Shown piece by piece: positions 20,127 to 32,554 of a stretch of 64,000 bases of DNA. The translations under genes and the position numbers were made by a program. The stretch is from Periconia sp. R9002 (Eukaryota > Ascomycota > Dothideomycetes > Pleosporales > Periconiaceae). The notes beneath the pieces were generated by a model that made no database searches, was not told where the DNA came from, and saw only the letters and a list, made by a program, of their open reading frames with translations. Position 1 is the stretch's first letter; every line of letters starts with the position of its first letter. The stretch is from contig JAMAHW010000013.1 of NCBI GenBank assembly GCA_023627715.1, forward strand, positions 186,001 to 250,000, given 5' to 3'.

Positions 20127-22221
20127 TGATTTCCAGGAGGCGTAGTACAAAAGTTAACGACAGGATCTACATAATCATGCATTTCAGCGAGGGGGCTTGT
20201 AAACCCCCCCAAAAGTTCAGCATAACACAACAATCCACAGCACCCAGTCTCAAAATTTTGACCGAAAAAGCAAGCTGTACATGAAATTGGCATGAAATCA
20301 CCACCAAGCACACCCAAGAACCAAATTCCTCAAAAAGCACCCTCAATATACCAATCATCCGACCCAACCAAGCCCTCGACCCGCCCACATCCTTCCAAGC
20401 ATTACGTCTGCGCGTAGCTATGCGGCAAAGACCTTAGGCCAACTCCAATATACCCCCAACAAGACTCCCACAAGACGCAAAATTTACCGAACCACAGGCG
20501 AACCTATACTCGATTTCTACCCACTTATTCGCCGTAGACCCCCAATCCCAGGCAATGACCAAAGAAAAGAAAAGGCCATACATGACCAAGAGCTTCCAAG
20601 AAAACATCGATACACAAGGTACAAAAAATAAACAATGGCCGCCCACCCAAAGGTCCAATAGCGGTACCGTAAGCGCGCCTAAACTGAAGGGCCCACCCCC
20701 GGATCCCTGCTCCTCATTGGTTGGTAGGGGGTTAGGGAGTTAATCTCGATGTGGCGATATTAGCCCACTTTTTGCTTCCTCGCCTTCCGTATTGGGGGGA
20801 GGGTGTGTACTATGGAGCTTGTGTATGTGTGTGTGTGGTGGTGCTAGCGGTCAATTCGGTGCCTGTGTAGCTGAGGGAAACAAATGAAGAGGGACATGTG
20901 TGGATGGTTGTGTGGGTGTGTGTGGATGTGTACTTGGTAGTACGGGCGGCTCTGCGGGATAGCGGGTCTGTCTTGGAAGATTAGATGGTCGGGGGTGGAT
21001 GGATCGCGTGCCGTGCCCGGTGACGGGATAGTTTGTACGCGGTATGTGAGTATGGCGTGGTTTTTTGGTTTGTGGCTTGCTCGTAGAAGGGTTCATGCTT
21101 TCTGGGTCGTTTTGGCCGTTGTCGATTCCCACCTGTTAGTACGTGCTATTCGTAGAGTACCAAGTACGTACACAGCAAAAGTACTCTTCAACATCAATAC
21201 TGGCTATGTTGCTATGACCTACGCTCCAATTCAAGATCAGTGATCTAGAAACTACCCATCATGAACACAACCAAGCCCGAATCATCACTTCTACACCGTG
21301 GTCAAGAACCGTCACGAGCGCGCATTCCCAACGCATCAATGTCTCCAGCATGCATACAAACAAGGTGCAAGGACCTCCGGGCGATTTACGCTCTGCTCGG
21401 TTCACCATCCGATGAACAAGAAACAAAGCCAACCAACCAGTCCATCGCCACACCCGTCACCCCCATGTTTACAGCAGCAGCATATCCGATTGCCCCATAT
21501 CCATATTAATAACCATTCCCCGGTCCCGTCCAGAGCGGGCTATATTAAGAGACATTCTTTTCCAAGTTTTAGCCGGGCCAGGTATAGCGCCCGTACGCGC
21601 TGGAGCTAAATCCAACCAACCCCCTGCCACCTTCGTTTATCCACCCACTGGCAGATCGCAACCGCTGTGACCTCGACCAATCGTGTACAAAGGCTGCTAA
21701 TTTTGGTACTTTGAGCTGGCGGCAAACGGTTCTTGGGGGGTCGGCGGGCGGGAACAACGCGTACTCGGGTGGGTACGTGTGTCTAGATACCTAGTCCTTT
21801 TTCGATAGATGCAGGTAACGCATATTGACTATATATCTACGCCTCACGTTGGCCTTCTCTGGACTTTTTTTTTGTGTTTCATTCCAGTACAATCAGTCAG
21901 TCCCCGTTCCCAGAGACCAAGTCAAGACCGTGTTTTCTCGCCTCTTTCCCTTTTCTCGAGAGTTAGTCGTGGAAAACATTTGCGGGTTCTACTTTCCCTT
22001 TTTGGAGTCTTTTGTTTCTTCTTCCTCTCGGCATTTACAGAAAGGGATCTGGATCTCTTCGGGTTTTTCTTTGGCAGCATCGTCGTGGAATCGTCTTTCC
22101 TCGAATACACATACACTTAATACATCTCTTCGATAGAGATTCGCACACTTCAACCACAAACAATCTCTCGACAACTTCGACTTCTACCTACATCCTCCTA
22201 CATCACACAAATATCCTCAAA
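20127..22221. other. 2.1-kb intergenic region MFS to DUF3455 gene
   Basis: It holds TG-rich microsatellite stretches at about 20822-20842 and 20898-20935, and a pyrimidine-rich leader before the DUF3455 start (about 21850-22200). Only short, unconserved ORFs occur. Confidence 0.5.
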
Positions 22222-22942
22222 ATGCGCTGCTCATTCGCCTTTGCTTTCCTGGTGGCTGTTGCCCCTACTTTTGCAGCTCCTACCCCAATGGAGAAGCGTC
22301 TGTCCGTACTGGATGTCTGTGACGTGACGAAAGCGGTCGTTCCTCAAGGTATGTCGAATGTCACATCTTAATCACAACCATATAGCTCACTCTCATGTAG
22401 CACCCACTCCACTTCCTGCTCCAACCGGTTCCCTCCAGTATGTCGCCGTCGGCCACGGAACACAAAACTACACCTGCGCTTCAACGCCGAACTCCCCTGA
22501 TGCAGCCCCCAAGGCCGTGGGCGCCATGGCAACTCTCTACAACGCCACTTGCGCGGCAGTAGCTGCACCTCAGGTCCTCAACGATACCCCGGCTATTGCC
22601 CTCACGACTCCTACCTCTACTGGCGTAAAGGTGGACAAAGAGAGTACCGACGGTCCGGTATCAGGCCACCACTACTTCAATGCCGCCGGTGCCCCTACCT
22701 TCGAGACTGAGTATGGCTGGGTCCAAGCTAAAGTTCTCGCCAACTCGCCAGCACCGGCCACTGCCGACAAAGGAAAGAACGGCCTCGGCAGTGTGCCTTG
22801 GTTGAAGCTGGTCGGTACTGCCGGAACATTCAAAGAGGTCTACCGTGTAGACACCGCTGGTGGTGTGGCCCCTAAGACTTGTGCAGACATCTCGGGCACT
22901 TTCGAAGTCGAATACGCTGCCGTTTATTGGTTCTACGCATAG
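22222..22942 (+). CDS. Secreted DUF3455-domain protein
   Basis: Two exons (22222-22348, 22401-22942) encode 222 residues. The N-terminus MRCSFAFAFLVAVAPTFA is a signal peptide, followed by a short pro-like segment ending in the dibasic KR at residues 25-26, a possible Kex2 site. The mature part has the DUF3455 hallmarks GSLQYVAVGHGTQNYTC, a central PVSGHHYF segment, SVPWLKLVGTAGTFKEVYRVDT and a C-terminal VEYAAVYWFYA. Proteins of this family are common, small and secreted in filamentous fungi; no biochemical role is established. The Cys spacing (two in the mature N-half, one near the end) would allow one disulfide. It is convergent with GPI3, only 305 bp apart. Confidence 0.88.
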
Positions 22943-23247
22943 AAGTATAGCTGGTGGCATACGACGTAGTATGAGACGGATTGATGAAGCAATCATATGT
23001 AACGCATGGGCATGAGGTTTCGGAAGTAGCTGGCGTAGTAAAAGGCCAATTCCAATGGTTTCAGAGGAACTGTATATAGGATACCTTTCTGTAGGATTGT
23101 CTTGCATCGTTCTTGCGCTTTCCTAAGCCAAGACACTTAGTAGTGCGACCTTACTAATATATTAAACTTTTTTTTTTTTCGATATTCTGGATATCGTTAC
23201 TGCCGTTGTGAGATCGTCTTGATGCTTTGGTCCCTGATCTCATTTAG
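22943..23247. other. Convergent 3' region, DUF3455 gene and GPI3
   Basis: The 305 bp hold both 3' UTRs, with a T12 run at 23168-23179. No gene seen. Confidence 0.5.
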
Positions 23248-24930
23248 TCAAATGCCATCCGTTTCTTGTCCCTTTCTTCTCCGACGGCGAGGACTTTTCC
23301 TGCGCATTATCCCGTCGTTTTGAGCGTTCTTTCTTTCCTCCTCTTTGCTGTTCTTGTTGAAAGCTTTCTTCGGCCAATCTTTGCATATATCGATTCGTTC
23401 CCTCGGCGCGAAGATTTCCAGAAAGATGAAGAGCAGATAGTCCACTACCGCACACATAACAAACAATTTCCCAGCCCAGACACCACATCCATAGTATCTC
23501 TTTAACCGGTCAATGAGTGCAAGGCTGTGGATGGTGCTCACATAGTCATATATCCTCTCTGTGCGCTGTGCAACATCTGTCCATGAGTACATTTGTTTGA
23601 CCTGATTATGAAACAAATCAGTCCGGACTTTCCCTGAACGTATCTTATCGATGGCCCGGTTAGTGGCTGCCACCAAATCATCCTCTTCGGGAGCCGCGAA
23701 TTCGGTCATGTGCGAAGGAAGAACTTCCGGGACGCCGCCAACACGCGTACACACCACATACAGACCGCACGAGGCAGCCTCGACGATCACTGTGCCAAAG
23801 GCTTCCATGAGAGAGGGATTGAGATAGATTTGACCTCGAATCATGACATCCCTGACCTGTTCATGTCTTACTGGCCCGAGTAAAGTGACCCGGTCCTGTA
23901 GCACATTCCGCTCCACCATCTGTTCGAAATCTATAGCTTTCGGACCACTGCCTGCCACAATGAAACGGACATGCGGTTGGTTTGCCAGAATGCGAGGTAT
24001 GGCGGCAATGAGAAGATCGATGCCCTTGTTATAGAAAAGTCGCGATATCACCACGATAGTTATGTCGTCATTGGGTCCAAGGGGACGCGGAGGACCAGGC
24101 GCGGTTGAATTGCGAGACTCAACTGTACTTTGTGAGAGAGGGCGAAAATTGTCTGCTACTACAGCATTCGGAATGACTGAGACCATGGAAGGGTCAAGAT
24201 CGGCTCGTAGAACGCAATTCTCTTTGCTGGGAGGTGTCAGCAGTTGCTCGGCCCATGATTAGGTACGGTATCCATGGTACCATGTGTGGCTGACACAGAT
24301 GCAATGATCCACATCACTCAATGTAAACTTTAGAAGTTTGTTTGTGAGAATACTTCCGGCGTCGGCAAATCCGAAAAGGCTGTGGTCGGTAAAGACTGTC
24401 CTCAACCCCATGGTTCGAGCATGTAATATAGCCTCATGGCACAAGTTGCTTAGACTCGCATGTCCGTGTACGATTTCAATTCTTTCGCGAATGACGATGT
24501 TGCGGAACATGGGGAAGAAGGAGAAAACGGTCGGGAAGGTGGTCTCGCGGTAGATGGTCCAGAAGGGGACATGGTATGTCTTGATCCCGTTGGTCAAGTA
24601 GCGAATGCCCGTTCTTCCAGGATAGGCGTGCGTGATTATAATCACTTTATGGCCACGATCAACGAGTTTCTGGAGGCGCAATGTGAGCGATCGCCGACTG
24701 CGGGGGTAGATGAGGCGCGTACGCTAGCTAATTGATACATGTGGCTCTCCACGCCGCCTGCATTTTGTCAATCCCCGTGAGAACCAGTATGATAAGATGT
24801 GTGAAAAATGGTAGCGTACCAGGCTGTGGAAAGAAGTTGTCGCTAACCATACTGTTTGTTTGACTCGTGAGCTTGTGCTCGAGGACAGTTTGAGGGAACT
24901 CTGGAAGACGTACGCAATATTGTATGGCAT
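23248..24930 (-). CDS. GPI3: GPI-GlcNAc transferase catalytic subunit (PIG-A/GPI3)
   Basis: Five exons (24930-24914, 24851-24820, 24757-24723, 24669-24281, 24226-23248) encode 483 residues. The first three exons are only 17, 32 and 35 nt and together spell [17 protein letters not shown], then [11 protein letters not shown], the invariant start of PIG-A proteins. The GT4 fold follows: [59 protein letters not shown] and the EX7E motif within [18 protein letters not shown] at about residues 296-304. A hydrophobic anchor sits near residues 408-430 ([19 protein letters not shown]), then a basic tail. It transfers GlcNAc from UDP-GlcNAc to phosphatidylinositol on the cytosolic ER face, the first step of GPI-anchor synthesis. 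Divergent from DBP6 with 280 bp between starts. Confidence 0.93.
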
Positions 24931-25210
24931 CTTGTAGGCTCCGGGATCGCGGATTGATACGGTTATTTAGCACACTCGGCAACTGCATGACCGATCGTAA
25001 TTTTCCGAGAGGGAGTGTGTCTTGGGATAATAGAACTTCAACAGGTGGGGAGAGTAGAGGGGGTAGTATGGATGGGACGCGGTCGTTCCGCCTTTTGATT
25101 GGCCCGTTTTCTTGAACCTCCGAATTTCTTGGCAGACCGGGAATTTTTGCAACTTGCGACTGCCACTAGCAAAAGACTCGACATAAATCCAACCACCCCC
25201 TACCTGCGCG
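24931..25210. promoter_or_regulatory. Bidirectional upstream region of GPI3 and DBP6
   Basis: 280 bp between divergent ATGs of two essential genes in other fungi. No TATA box is evident, which fits housekeeping promoters. Confidence 0.5.
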
Positions 25211-27385
25211 ATGCCAGGCCCTCTATACGGTAGATGGGTACCAACGAGTTCCACGGTAAATAGCCAAGCGACCCCAGTATCATCAACAACCCCAGAACCC
25301 TCGGGGTCGACGCACCAGGAAAAAGACAGCCCGCAGAATGCGCGGGGAATCACGAAGGATGAGGTTGATCGACCTGCTGGCACACCACATTCAAGCAAGA
25401 AGCAGAAGAAGAGGAAAAGAGATTCAAATGTAGAAGAGCGCAATGATCCTGCCGACGAATCTACACCTAAGAAGCACAAATCCATCTTATCTAAATTCGA
25501 AAAGGTTACAAAAAAGGCGCAGGAAGTCCGAGAGCGTCAAGCAGAAGATGAGGATGCAGATAATGCTTCTGCACAGGGCCCGGAGGAGGTGCTTAGAGGT
25601 ACGTTATGCAGTTCAGCACTCAATTATATATAGTAGAGACACTGAACTGATCGGTGGATAACAGACCTGGAACCTCTTCCTCAACCCGCCCCTGTACCAG
25701 ACCCCGTCTTCGAACCGACCTTCTCAGTCTTACCTACATGGCTTGCAAATCCAGTTACGGTAGAAGCCTCTAAACGAGATTCATTTGATAATTTAGGCGT
25801 CGAGCCTCATTTTGTTAAAAAATTAGAAAAGCAGGGGTTCAAAGATGCACTGGCTGTGCAGTCTGCCCTGTTACCCATGCTGCATCCCGGGTATCAGCAA
25901 TACCAGGGCGATATATGCGTATCTGCGAAAACAGGCTCAGGAAAAACATTGGCTTACTTGCTACCTATCATTGAAGCCCTGAAGGACCATGTCACTCCGG
26001 TTCTGTCGGCTATTGTGGTCGTGCCTAGCCGTCAGTTAGTCGATCAAGCGCTACAAACTGCGGAAGAGCTATGCGCTGGGACAAAGATAAAGGTAGGCAC
26101 AGCACTTGGCAGTACACCATTTACTACCGAGCAGAAGCAGCTTGTGAGAGTCACGGCACAGTTCGACCCAGAAAAGGCACAAAAATTGCACGAAAGGGCT
26201 GCACGGCAAATGAAAACCGGATACACAGAACGAGGGATCATTGATGATCTCAAAACGATGCCTATAGACCATATACCTCGGTACCACTCCGGCGTTGATA
26301 TATTGATCTGTACACCAGGCAGGCTGGTAGAACACATCGAATCGACCACTGGATTTCTTCTTCGCTCTGTACGATGGCTTGTGATTGATGAAGCGGACCA
26401 GCTTCTTAGCCAAAACTTTCAAGGATGGTCTACCGTTCTCATGAAAGCATTACACGGAGAGACAGCCGAGGATCTTATGAACGCACGTGAACGTCTCCAC
26501 AGGCAATGGACAAACTCTGAATGGGGTTCTTGCTTCCACAGGTGCAAACAACTAACCAAAGTTGTACTTAGTGCAACAATGGAGACAGACCTTACGAAGC
26601 TTGGGTCACTCAGGCTCCAAAGGCCAAGACTGGTTTCTATATTGGATGAACCGGCCTTTGAAGCCCCCACTGTAGTTGACGGAGATATTTTTGAGCTCCC
26701 TTCAACTCTCAATGAGGGTGCTGTCGCAGTCAGAGACGGTGGAAAGAAACCGTTGTATCTGCTCTATCTCCTGCTTGAATATATATTCACCAAGGATGCG
26801 CAGGGACCTAGCAATGCAGAAGCCGAAAATCCGATTTCAGAAACTCCGGTCAAGCTGTCATTCGCGGAACAGAATAGCCGTGTACTAATCTTCACCAAAA
26901 GCAATGAAAGCGCTTCTCGATTATCACATCTGTTGACTGTTCTTGAGCCACCACTGAAAGATCATCTCAGGACAATGACACCATCTTCAACATCTAAAGA
27001 AGCCAAGAAGCTGTTGCGATCGTTTGCCTCTGGTGGCATCAAGGTACTAATAGCTTCGGACGCAGCTTCAAGAGGCCTGGATATACCGGACATTACACAT
27101 GTTGTAAACTACGACATGCCCACAAGTGTAACCAGCTATGTGCACCGTGTCGGACGAACGGCTCGCGCCGGCAAACCCGGCGAAACATGGACTTTGTTCA
27201 CCAAGAGCGAGGCCGCCTGGTTCTGGAATCAGGTAGCAAGAGGGGACAGCGTGCGCCGGGGTGATAAGAAAGTGAAGAGGATTGAGTGGAAGGAGTGGAA
27301 TGTGACGTTTAACAGAAAGAGAACGTATGAAGCCGCTCTTGCAGAACTGCAGCAAGCGGTTACCGGTGTGGATAGCACGGAGTGA
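25211..27385 (+). CDS. DBP6: DEAD-box ATP-dependent RNA helicase DBP6
   Basis: Two exons (25211-25598, 25665-27385) encode 702 residues. The first 130 residues are charged and lysine-rich (KKQKKRKRD), fitting a nucleolar protein. The helicase core shows the Q-like entry FVKKLEKQGFKDALAVQSALLP, motif I AKTGSGKT (residues 217-224), Ia VVPSRQLV, Ib TPGRLVEH, motif II DEAD (371-374), motif III SAT, motif V ASRGLDIPDITHVVNYD and motif VI HRVGRTARAG. The extended insertion between Ia and Ib, and the PLPQPAPVPDP...LPTWLANP lead-in, are typical of Dbp6 (human DDX51 group), which acts in early 60S ribosomal particle assembly. The assignment to DBP6 rather than another DEAD-box protein rests on that lead-in and the insertion. 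Confidence 0.88.
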
Positions 27386-29947
27386 GCAGACCCAACCTTG
27401 GAAATGCTGCTATCATGTTTTACATGGGTAAAATAACCGCCGCGCCGCCGCAGTGACCCTACACTGGTTCCATCATGGCAGCTTTGCGCCGCCCCGGGGT
27501 TTTCATAGGTCAGGGTGTAATGCGCGCTCGACGTGTATGGTAAATGAAAGGATCTTTCCACGAGAATCAATTCAACGAGTAGATGCCCTTCAAAGGAGTC
27601 CATTTCGTGCAACGTGCGTACACCGAAAGTTGTGGTGGATCATTATTATCGGTATATCTGACAATCAGTTGTACATTACCAATCTTTGAAGGAATGCGTG
27701 TTGCCTAGGCAGTGTTTCCAATGTTTCTCGTCCTTGTGCGCGGCAGTACAATTATAGCTCCTTCCCAACTCGGACCGGGCGCGTATTGAAAGGAGACAGA
27801 CATTCTCTCCGTAGACGGTGAAGGGCGCAGGCGTCATCAAACAAGTCAAAGATGATACTGTAATTCGAAAGGTACAGCGCGCTGGAGCCAGCGGGACGAT
27901 TTTCCTTTGGGCGTGGGGTCTCGCGTCATCCGGTAGATGTGTAGATCACCTAGATGGTCTACTGCCGTTGTGCTGACAGGATCAGAAACGCACGGGGATC
28001 AACACGTATTTACATTATTCCCATGTCTGAGCTTTACTACTATGCATACATCGCATATCTGTAGATATTCAACCAGCAGCGTCGGGACAAGCTCATCGAG
28101 GTGCAGTACCAAGCCTGGTCTCTAAAGCTTCTTTGTTCCCATGTGAAGTGAAGAATCTCTTGGAATCTCTTGGATTCCTTGGGAATAGAGCTTAACGCGA
28201 TCAGTTCGCATATCTGGAGAGATAACATTGCAGCCTTCACGAAGCTTGTTGTGTCATGGGCGTGGCGAAAGGTTGCGTGATAAGATCGACAACGGGGTGG
28301 TCAATCGAAACAGGAAGGTCGGCGTGTTCATCCACGGTGTGTTGCTCGAGTCAGGGGTGGTGAATACAGCCGAGCGATGATGCCATTGAATCGTGGGCGA
28401 GCAGAAGCCAGTATTCAGACACAATTGCAATTTTTTTGTGGTCAGCAGTAGATGTGTTTGTTGCTCGACTATACTGGACAAAGCAGCTGCGAAGATGATG
28501 GTGAGAGACGCGGTGCACCAAACCAGTTAGTTCGTCTGTCTCGCACAGTTCCGACAGTCCGCCTTCCTAACCTCCTTCTCTTATCGTCCCTTCCGAAATT
28601 CCTCGTAGAAATGCGGTGCACTGCAGCTGTGGGGGGTTTGTATTCGGATCGACAAGATCGTATTTTCCTCCGGCCTATGAAACCCTGGATATCCTGTCCT
28701 GTCAGGCTCCCTCGCCGGTGCATCGCGCCTTTTCACCGCTTTGCCAGCATGTCCAAGGGCCAAGGCAGGTTACTCTAATCATGCCCTGTCCTTTGTTTCT
28801 ACACGCGACTACGTGGCGACGGTTGAATGTACCGCACGCCAATTCATGAGTACACAAGCAGTACCCTGGAGGACTGTACGGCACAATACTCTCGCGCTCT
28901 CGCGCTCTCCGTAGACTACGGCCACCCCTATGTGTTTCATAAACTCGATTACCGGATAATGATCCAAGGGCTTGGCCAAATTCACTGTCACAGCTGTAGT
29001 CGACTCATACAGTGTCCATAGCTGTTCCATTTGTTACTGGATGCATTGTTATGCCAACTTCAATGTATACAATATCTTGTTTGCCACGAATTCCGGGATC
29101 ATGGGTATATCAAAGCTAACGGGCTGCCGCATGACTGCCGTCCTCTCCTTAAGTGGCGTTTTACAGGTACATCATGCTTCTCACAATCCAACCCCCTAGT
29201 TAGCCTTAGGCGCCATACAAAGCTTATCTTCAGCAAACAACAGTCGAGTAGGTGTCTGTTCATCTTACACTCCTACCAATGGCGATTGTGCCTTGCTATC
29301 CCAATCGGGCATCTCTGAATGATCTATTCATGCTCGGTCGGACCGCGCCGAACCAGAAGACACTAATCTAGTTTGTGACTCGTTGTATTTCTCCTTCAAC
29401 CAATTGCTGCTGCTAGAAATAACCTGTCCGAATTGCTCTTCCCGTGGCTCAGCAGAGCAAGGCTTCTTCTTTCAATGACATACCGAGGTGCCCTGTTTCT
29501 TTCTCCGTTCATTTCCTACCAAACACCATTCAGACCTCGGACTTAACCACTGCATGTACCATCAGCCCCACGGCTGTGGTCCCCAATGTAGAAGGCAGTA
29601 ACTACTCACCCATCTACACACCATCTTCGAAGAAGGTACCTGCCAAGAAAGGCTTCGCATGCCCCCATGTGTGGCGCCATATTCTCTGATTGGAATCTAC
29701 AATTGTACCCCCGCCCTCATAATCCTGGCTATGTGCATGGACCTGGTGCCACATACGATCACGTCAAGTAGCATACACCACTATGCTGGGCATGATGTGT
29801 GACCCCGAAGAAAGGTGAAGAGGTATAAAGATATGCCTGTTCCCAGCGTTTCTTAAGTCCTCATCCTCGCGGTCAATCACTTCTCTGAGGACTACTCCAT
29901 CACTCCATTCATCTCTCGGTGTCATAATCCGTTCTTGTCCAATCAAG
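27386..29947. other. 2.6-kb intergenic region upstream of the aspartic protease
   Basis: Only short ORFs without recognisable domains occur. A CCGCCGCGCCGCCG stretch lies at about 27438, and a near-duplicate AATCTCTTGGA unit occurs twice at about 28151-28172. A TATA box lies near its right end. There is no evidence of a transposon or tRNA. Confidence 0.45.
29824..29830 (+). promoter_or_regulatory. Putative TATA box of the aspartic protease gene
   Basis: TATAAAG 124 bp before the protease ATG, a normal core-promoter distance, followed by a pyrimidine-rich leader. This suits a regulated secreted-enzyme gene. Confidence 0.5.
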
Positions 29948-31412
29948 ATGCCTTCCTTCACAACTCTGACGGCAGCTCTTGCCCTTGCTGGCACCACATT
30001 TGCTTCGCCAGTCGAACTCAGGAAGCGCGAGTTCAGCATTGAGCAAGTCGCCCGCAAGACTTACCTCAAGAATGGACCAGCCACCATCGCGAAGACTTTC
30101 CGCAAGTTCGGCAAGCCTGTCCCTGAATACATCCTCAAGGCTGCAGAAATCGGTCCAAGCGATGATGATATGTCTACCCAGGCCGCGGCTGGTGCCAATG
30201 GTACTGCTGAGGCTGCCCCGGGTGATGAGTACGACTCTCTGTACCTGACTCCGGTTACACTTGGAACAAAGCAAGTTCACCTCGACTTTGACACGGGCAG
30301 TTCGGATCTGTAAGTTATTTTCATACTTCCTGCAGATCGATGTGTTGGGTTAGGAATCGCCAAGCCATATAGATTGATGGAGATTGTGTCCTGCCGATCG
30401 TCTGGCGCAATATCAAAGGCAAAAGCGGTCATCGAACAATGGGAAACTTTGAGCAACGCAAGGCTGCGATTAACTTCTGGCTGATGATTCCACCCAAATC
30501 AACTACCAGCCGTTGAGTCTTGGCTAACATGTCATTTCCAGTTGGGTCTTTTCTTCCCTGCAGCCCTCGGCTCAGCTCTCCGGACACGACTACTACCAGG
30601 TTGACAGCTCCAAAGTCATCAGTGGCGCGTCTTGGAGGATCTCCTATGGTGATGGCTCAGGTGCCTCGGGCAAGGTATACGCCGACAAGGTCCAAGTCGG
30701 CGCCGTGACTGCCACAACTCAGGCCGTTGAAGCTGCCACCTCCGTGTCGTCTCAATTCGCACAGGACGTCGACACGGACGGCCTTCTCGGTCTCGCCTTC
30801 TCCTCGCTCAACACCGTACAACCCACTCAGCAGAAGACCTTCTTCGACACGGTCCACACCCAGCTCTCCAAGCCCGTCTTCGCTGCCGTCCTCAAGTACC
30901 ACGCCGCCGGAAGCTACGACTTCGGCTACATTGACAGCTCCAAGTACACTGGCTCCATCACCTACGTGAACGTCGACACTAGCGAAGGTTGGTGGCAATT
31001 CTCCTTCAGCGGCTACACTGTTGGAACCGGCTCTGAGACCAAGAGCACCATCAACGGTATTGCCGACACCGGAACCACCCTCCTCTACCTCCCAACTGCC
31101 GTTGTCAAAGCCTACTACGCCAAGGTCTCGGGCTCGCAGAACAGCAACACATACGGCGGTTACGTGTTCCCTTGCTCGGCCACCCTTCCCGACTTCAGCC
31201 TCACGCTCAACGGCGTCAAGCAGCGCGTGCCCGGCAAGTACATCAACTACGCCCCCGTCCAGACCGGATCATCCACTTGCTTCGGTGGTATCCAGACCAA
31301 CGACGGTATTGGTTTCAGCATCTTCGGTGACATCTTCCTCAAGAGCAAGTACGTTGTTCACGAGTTGAGCAGCACCCCCAGGATCGGATTCGCCGACCAG
31401 GTTGGCATCTAA
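29948..31412 (+). CDS. Secreted pepsin-like aspartic protease (family A1)
   Basis: Two exons (29948-30309, 30542-31412) encode 410 residues. The signal peptide is [20 protein letters not shown] propeptide follows with KR at residues 26-27, then acidic and Lys-rich segments up to about residue 98. The mature enzyme begins near [13 protein letters not shown]. Catalytic Asp115 lies in DFDTGSSD, the flap Tyr156 in ISYGDGSG and the second catalytic Asp296 in [12 protein letters not shown]. The two Cys in [11 protein letters not shown] and GSSTCFGG can form the usual C-lobe disulfide. This matches penicillopepsin/endothiapepsin-type acid proteases that degrade extracellular protein. The intron interrupts the protein right after DTGSSDL and, at 232 nt, is long for this window. 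A role in nutrition or host interaction is possible but not shown by sequence. Confidence 0.93.
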
Positions 31413-32554
31413 ATATCTCACGAAGGACTATATGGTTTCTTCAAATGACTGAATCGGTGTTATGAATGCAATGGATCTAAGTTGCGATTAAGATGAGGAT
31501 AATGATGCGGATAAACGATATCCTGCCATGTATTTCTAATCTAGTTATCTGAAGGAAAACACACATAATTCCATATGTTTATTCATCCATGTCTCTCTCA
31601 CACTCACGCACACATTCCAATATTTTGCCATGTTCATCACGTGAAGGTCGGCCAACGCACATAATCATCATCTCTCCCCATACAGAATCTCTCACTTCCA
31701 AACCAAGTGAAGTGAAACAAGAACAGTAGCCCATTTTTCCTCGCCGTTTCCCATTCACTACATTCCCATGCCCTCCCTCTCTCCGTCGGCAATTCCAAAG
31801 ACCACATCCAAAATGGTTTCTTCCTCGCAATTGATTGGTGTAATCAGTCACATTATAAAAACTGATTTCGATCTCAGGTAACGTTCTTGGCTAGTCCAAA
31901 GATCACATAGAAAATCATCACCCATGTCTCTAGTCTAGCTCTCACGCAACACTCCCGTCATACACTCTTTACCCGTCCCTACATCGCGGGTACAGAATTA
32001 ACTAACTCCATACAACTAGGGTACCTACAGTACCTACTCCGTTATTATCTCGATACGCTACGCGACGTGGTGCCTCGATAACAATCGAGTTTGTATCTGG
32101 AGATTGATATTGTTCGTGCATAGTGAACAGCAAGAGAGAGTTTAATGATTATCTTGCCCACATTCGGAAAGAAAAAGTAAGAAGGATTCTGTGGATTTCG
32201 GCGTCGTGTTCTCTACCCCCTCCCAAGATATAAAATAAAAGGAGATGGCGTTGTTAAGTGGTGGTGATGGAATCAATAAAGGGAAAAGACGACGTGGGCA
32301 ATTGTGTATGGGGCCAAAGAGTAAGATGAATACTTGACAGGCAGTGACTAATTGCTCGACTGTATTCAAAGCAACAAACTGCTGTGGATCCGAAAAGTAA
32401 GATGGAGAGAGGAAAAAAGACGTGGTGGAAACAAAAAGGACTGCCATCCACCCTCATAAAGAGCCCAGAAATCATCATCATAAGAACAAAGATAGATGGT
32501 TCCCAGCCTTTGGTGTCATTACTCGTGATTCAAATGCATTCTACGACGGCGTCA
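31413..32554. other. Convergent 3' region, aspartic protease and MTW1
   Basis: It holds both 3' UTRs. A small inverted repeat CTCGAT-AACA-ATCGAG sits at about 32073-32088. No gene seen. Confidence 0.45.

Noticed and set aside
24410..24430. GGTTCGAGC as a tRNA B-box
   Set aside because: It lies within the conserved GPI3 coding region and has no cloverleaf partners. No tRNA gene was found anywhere in the window.
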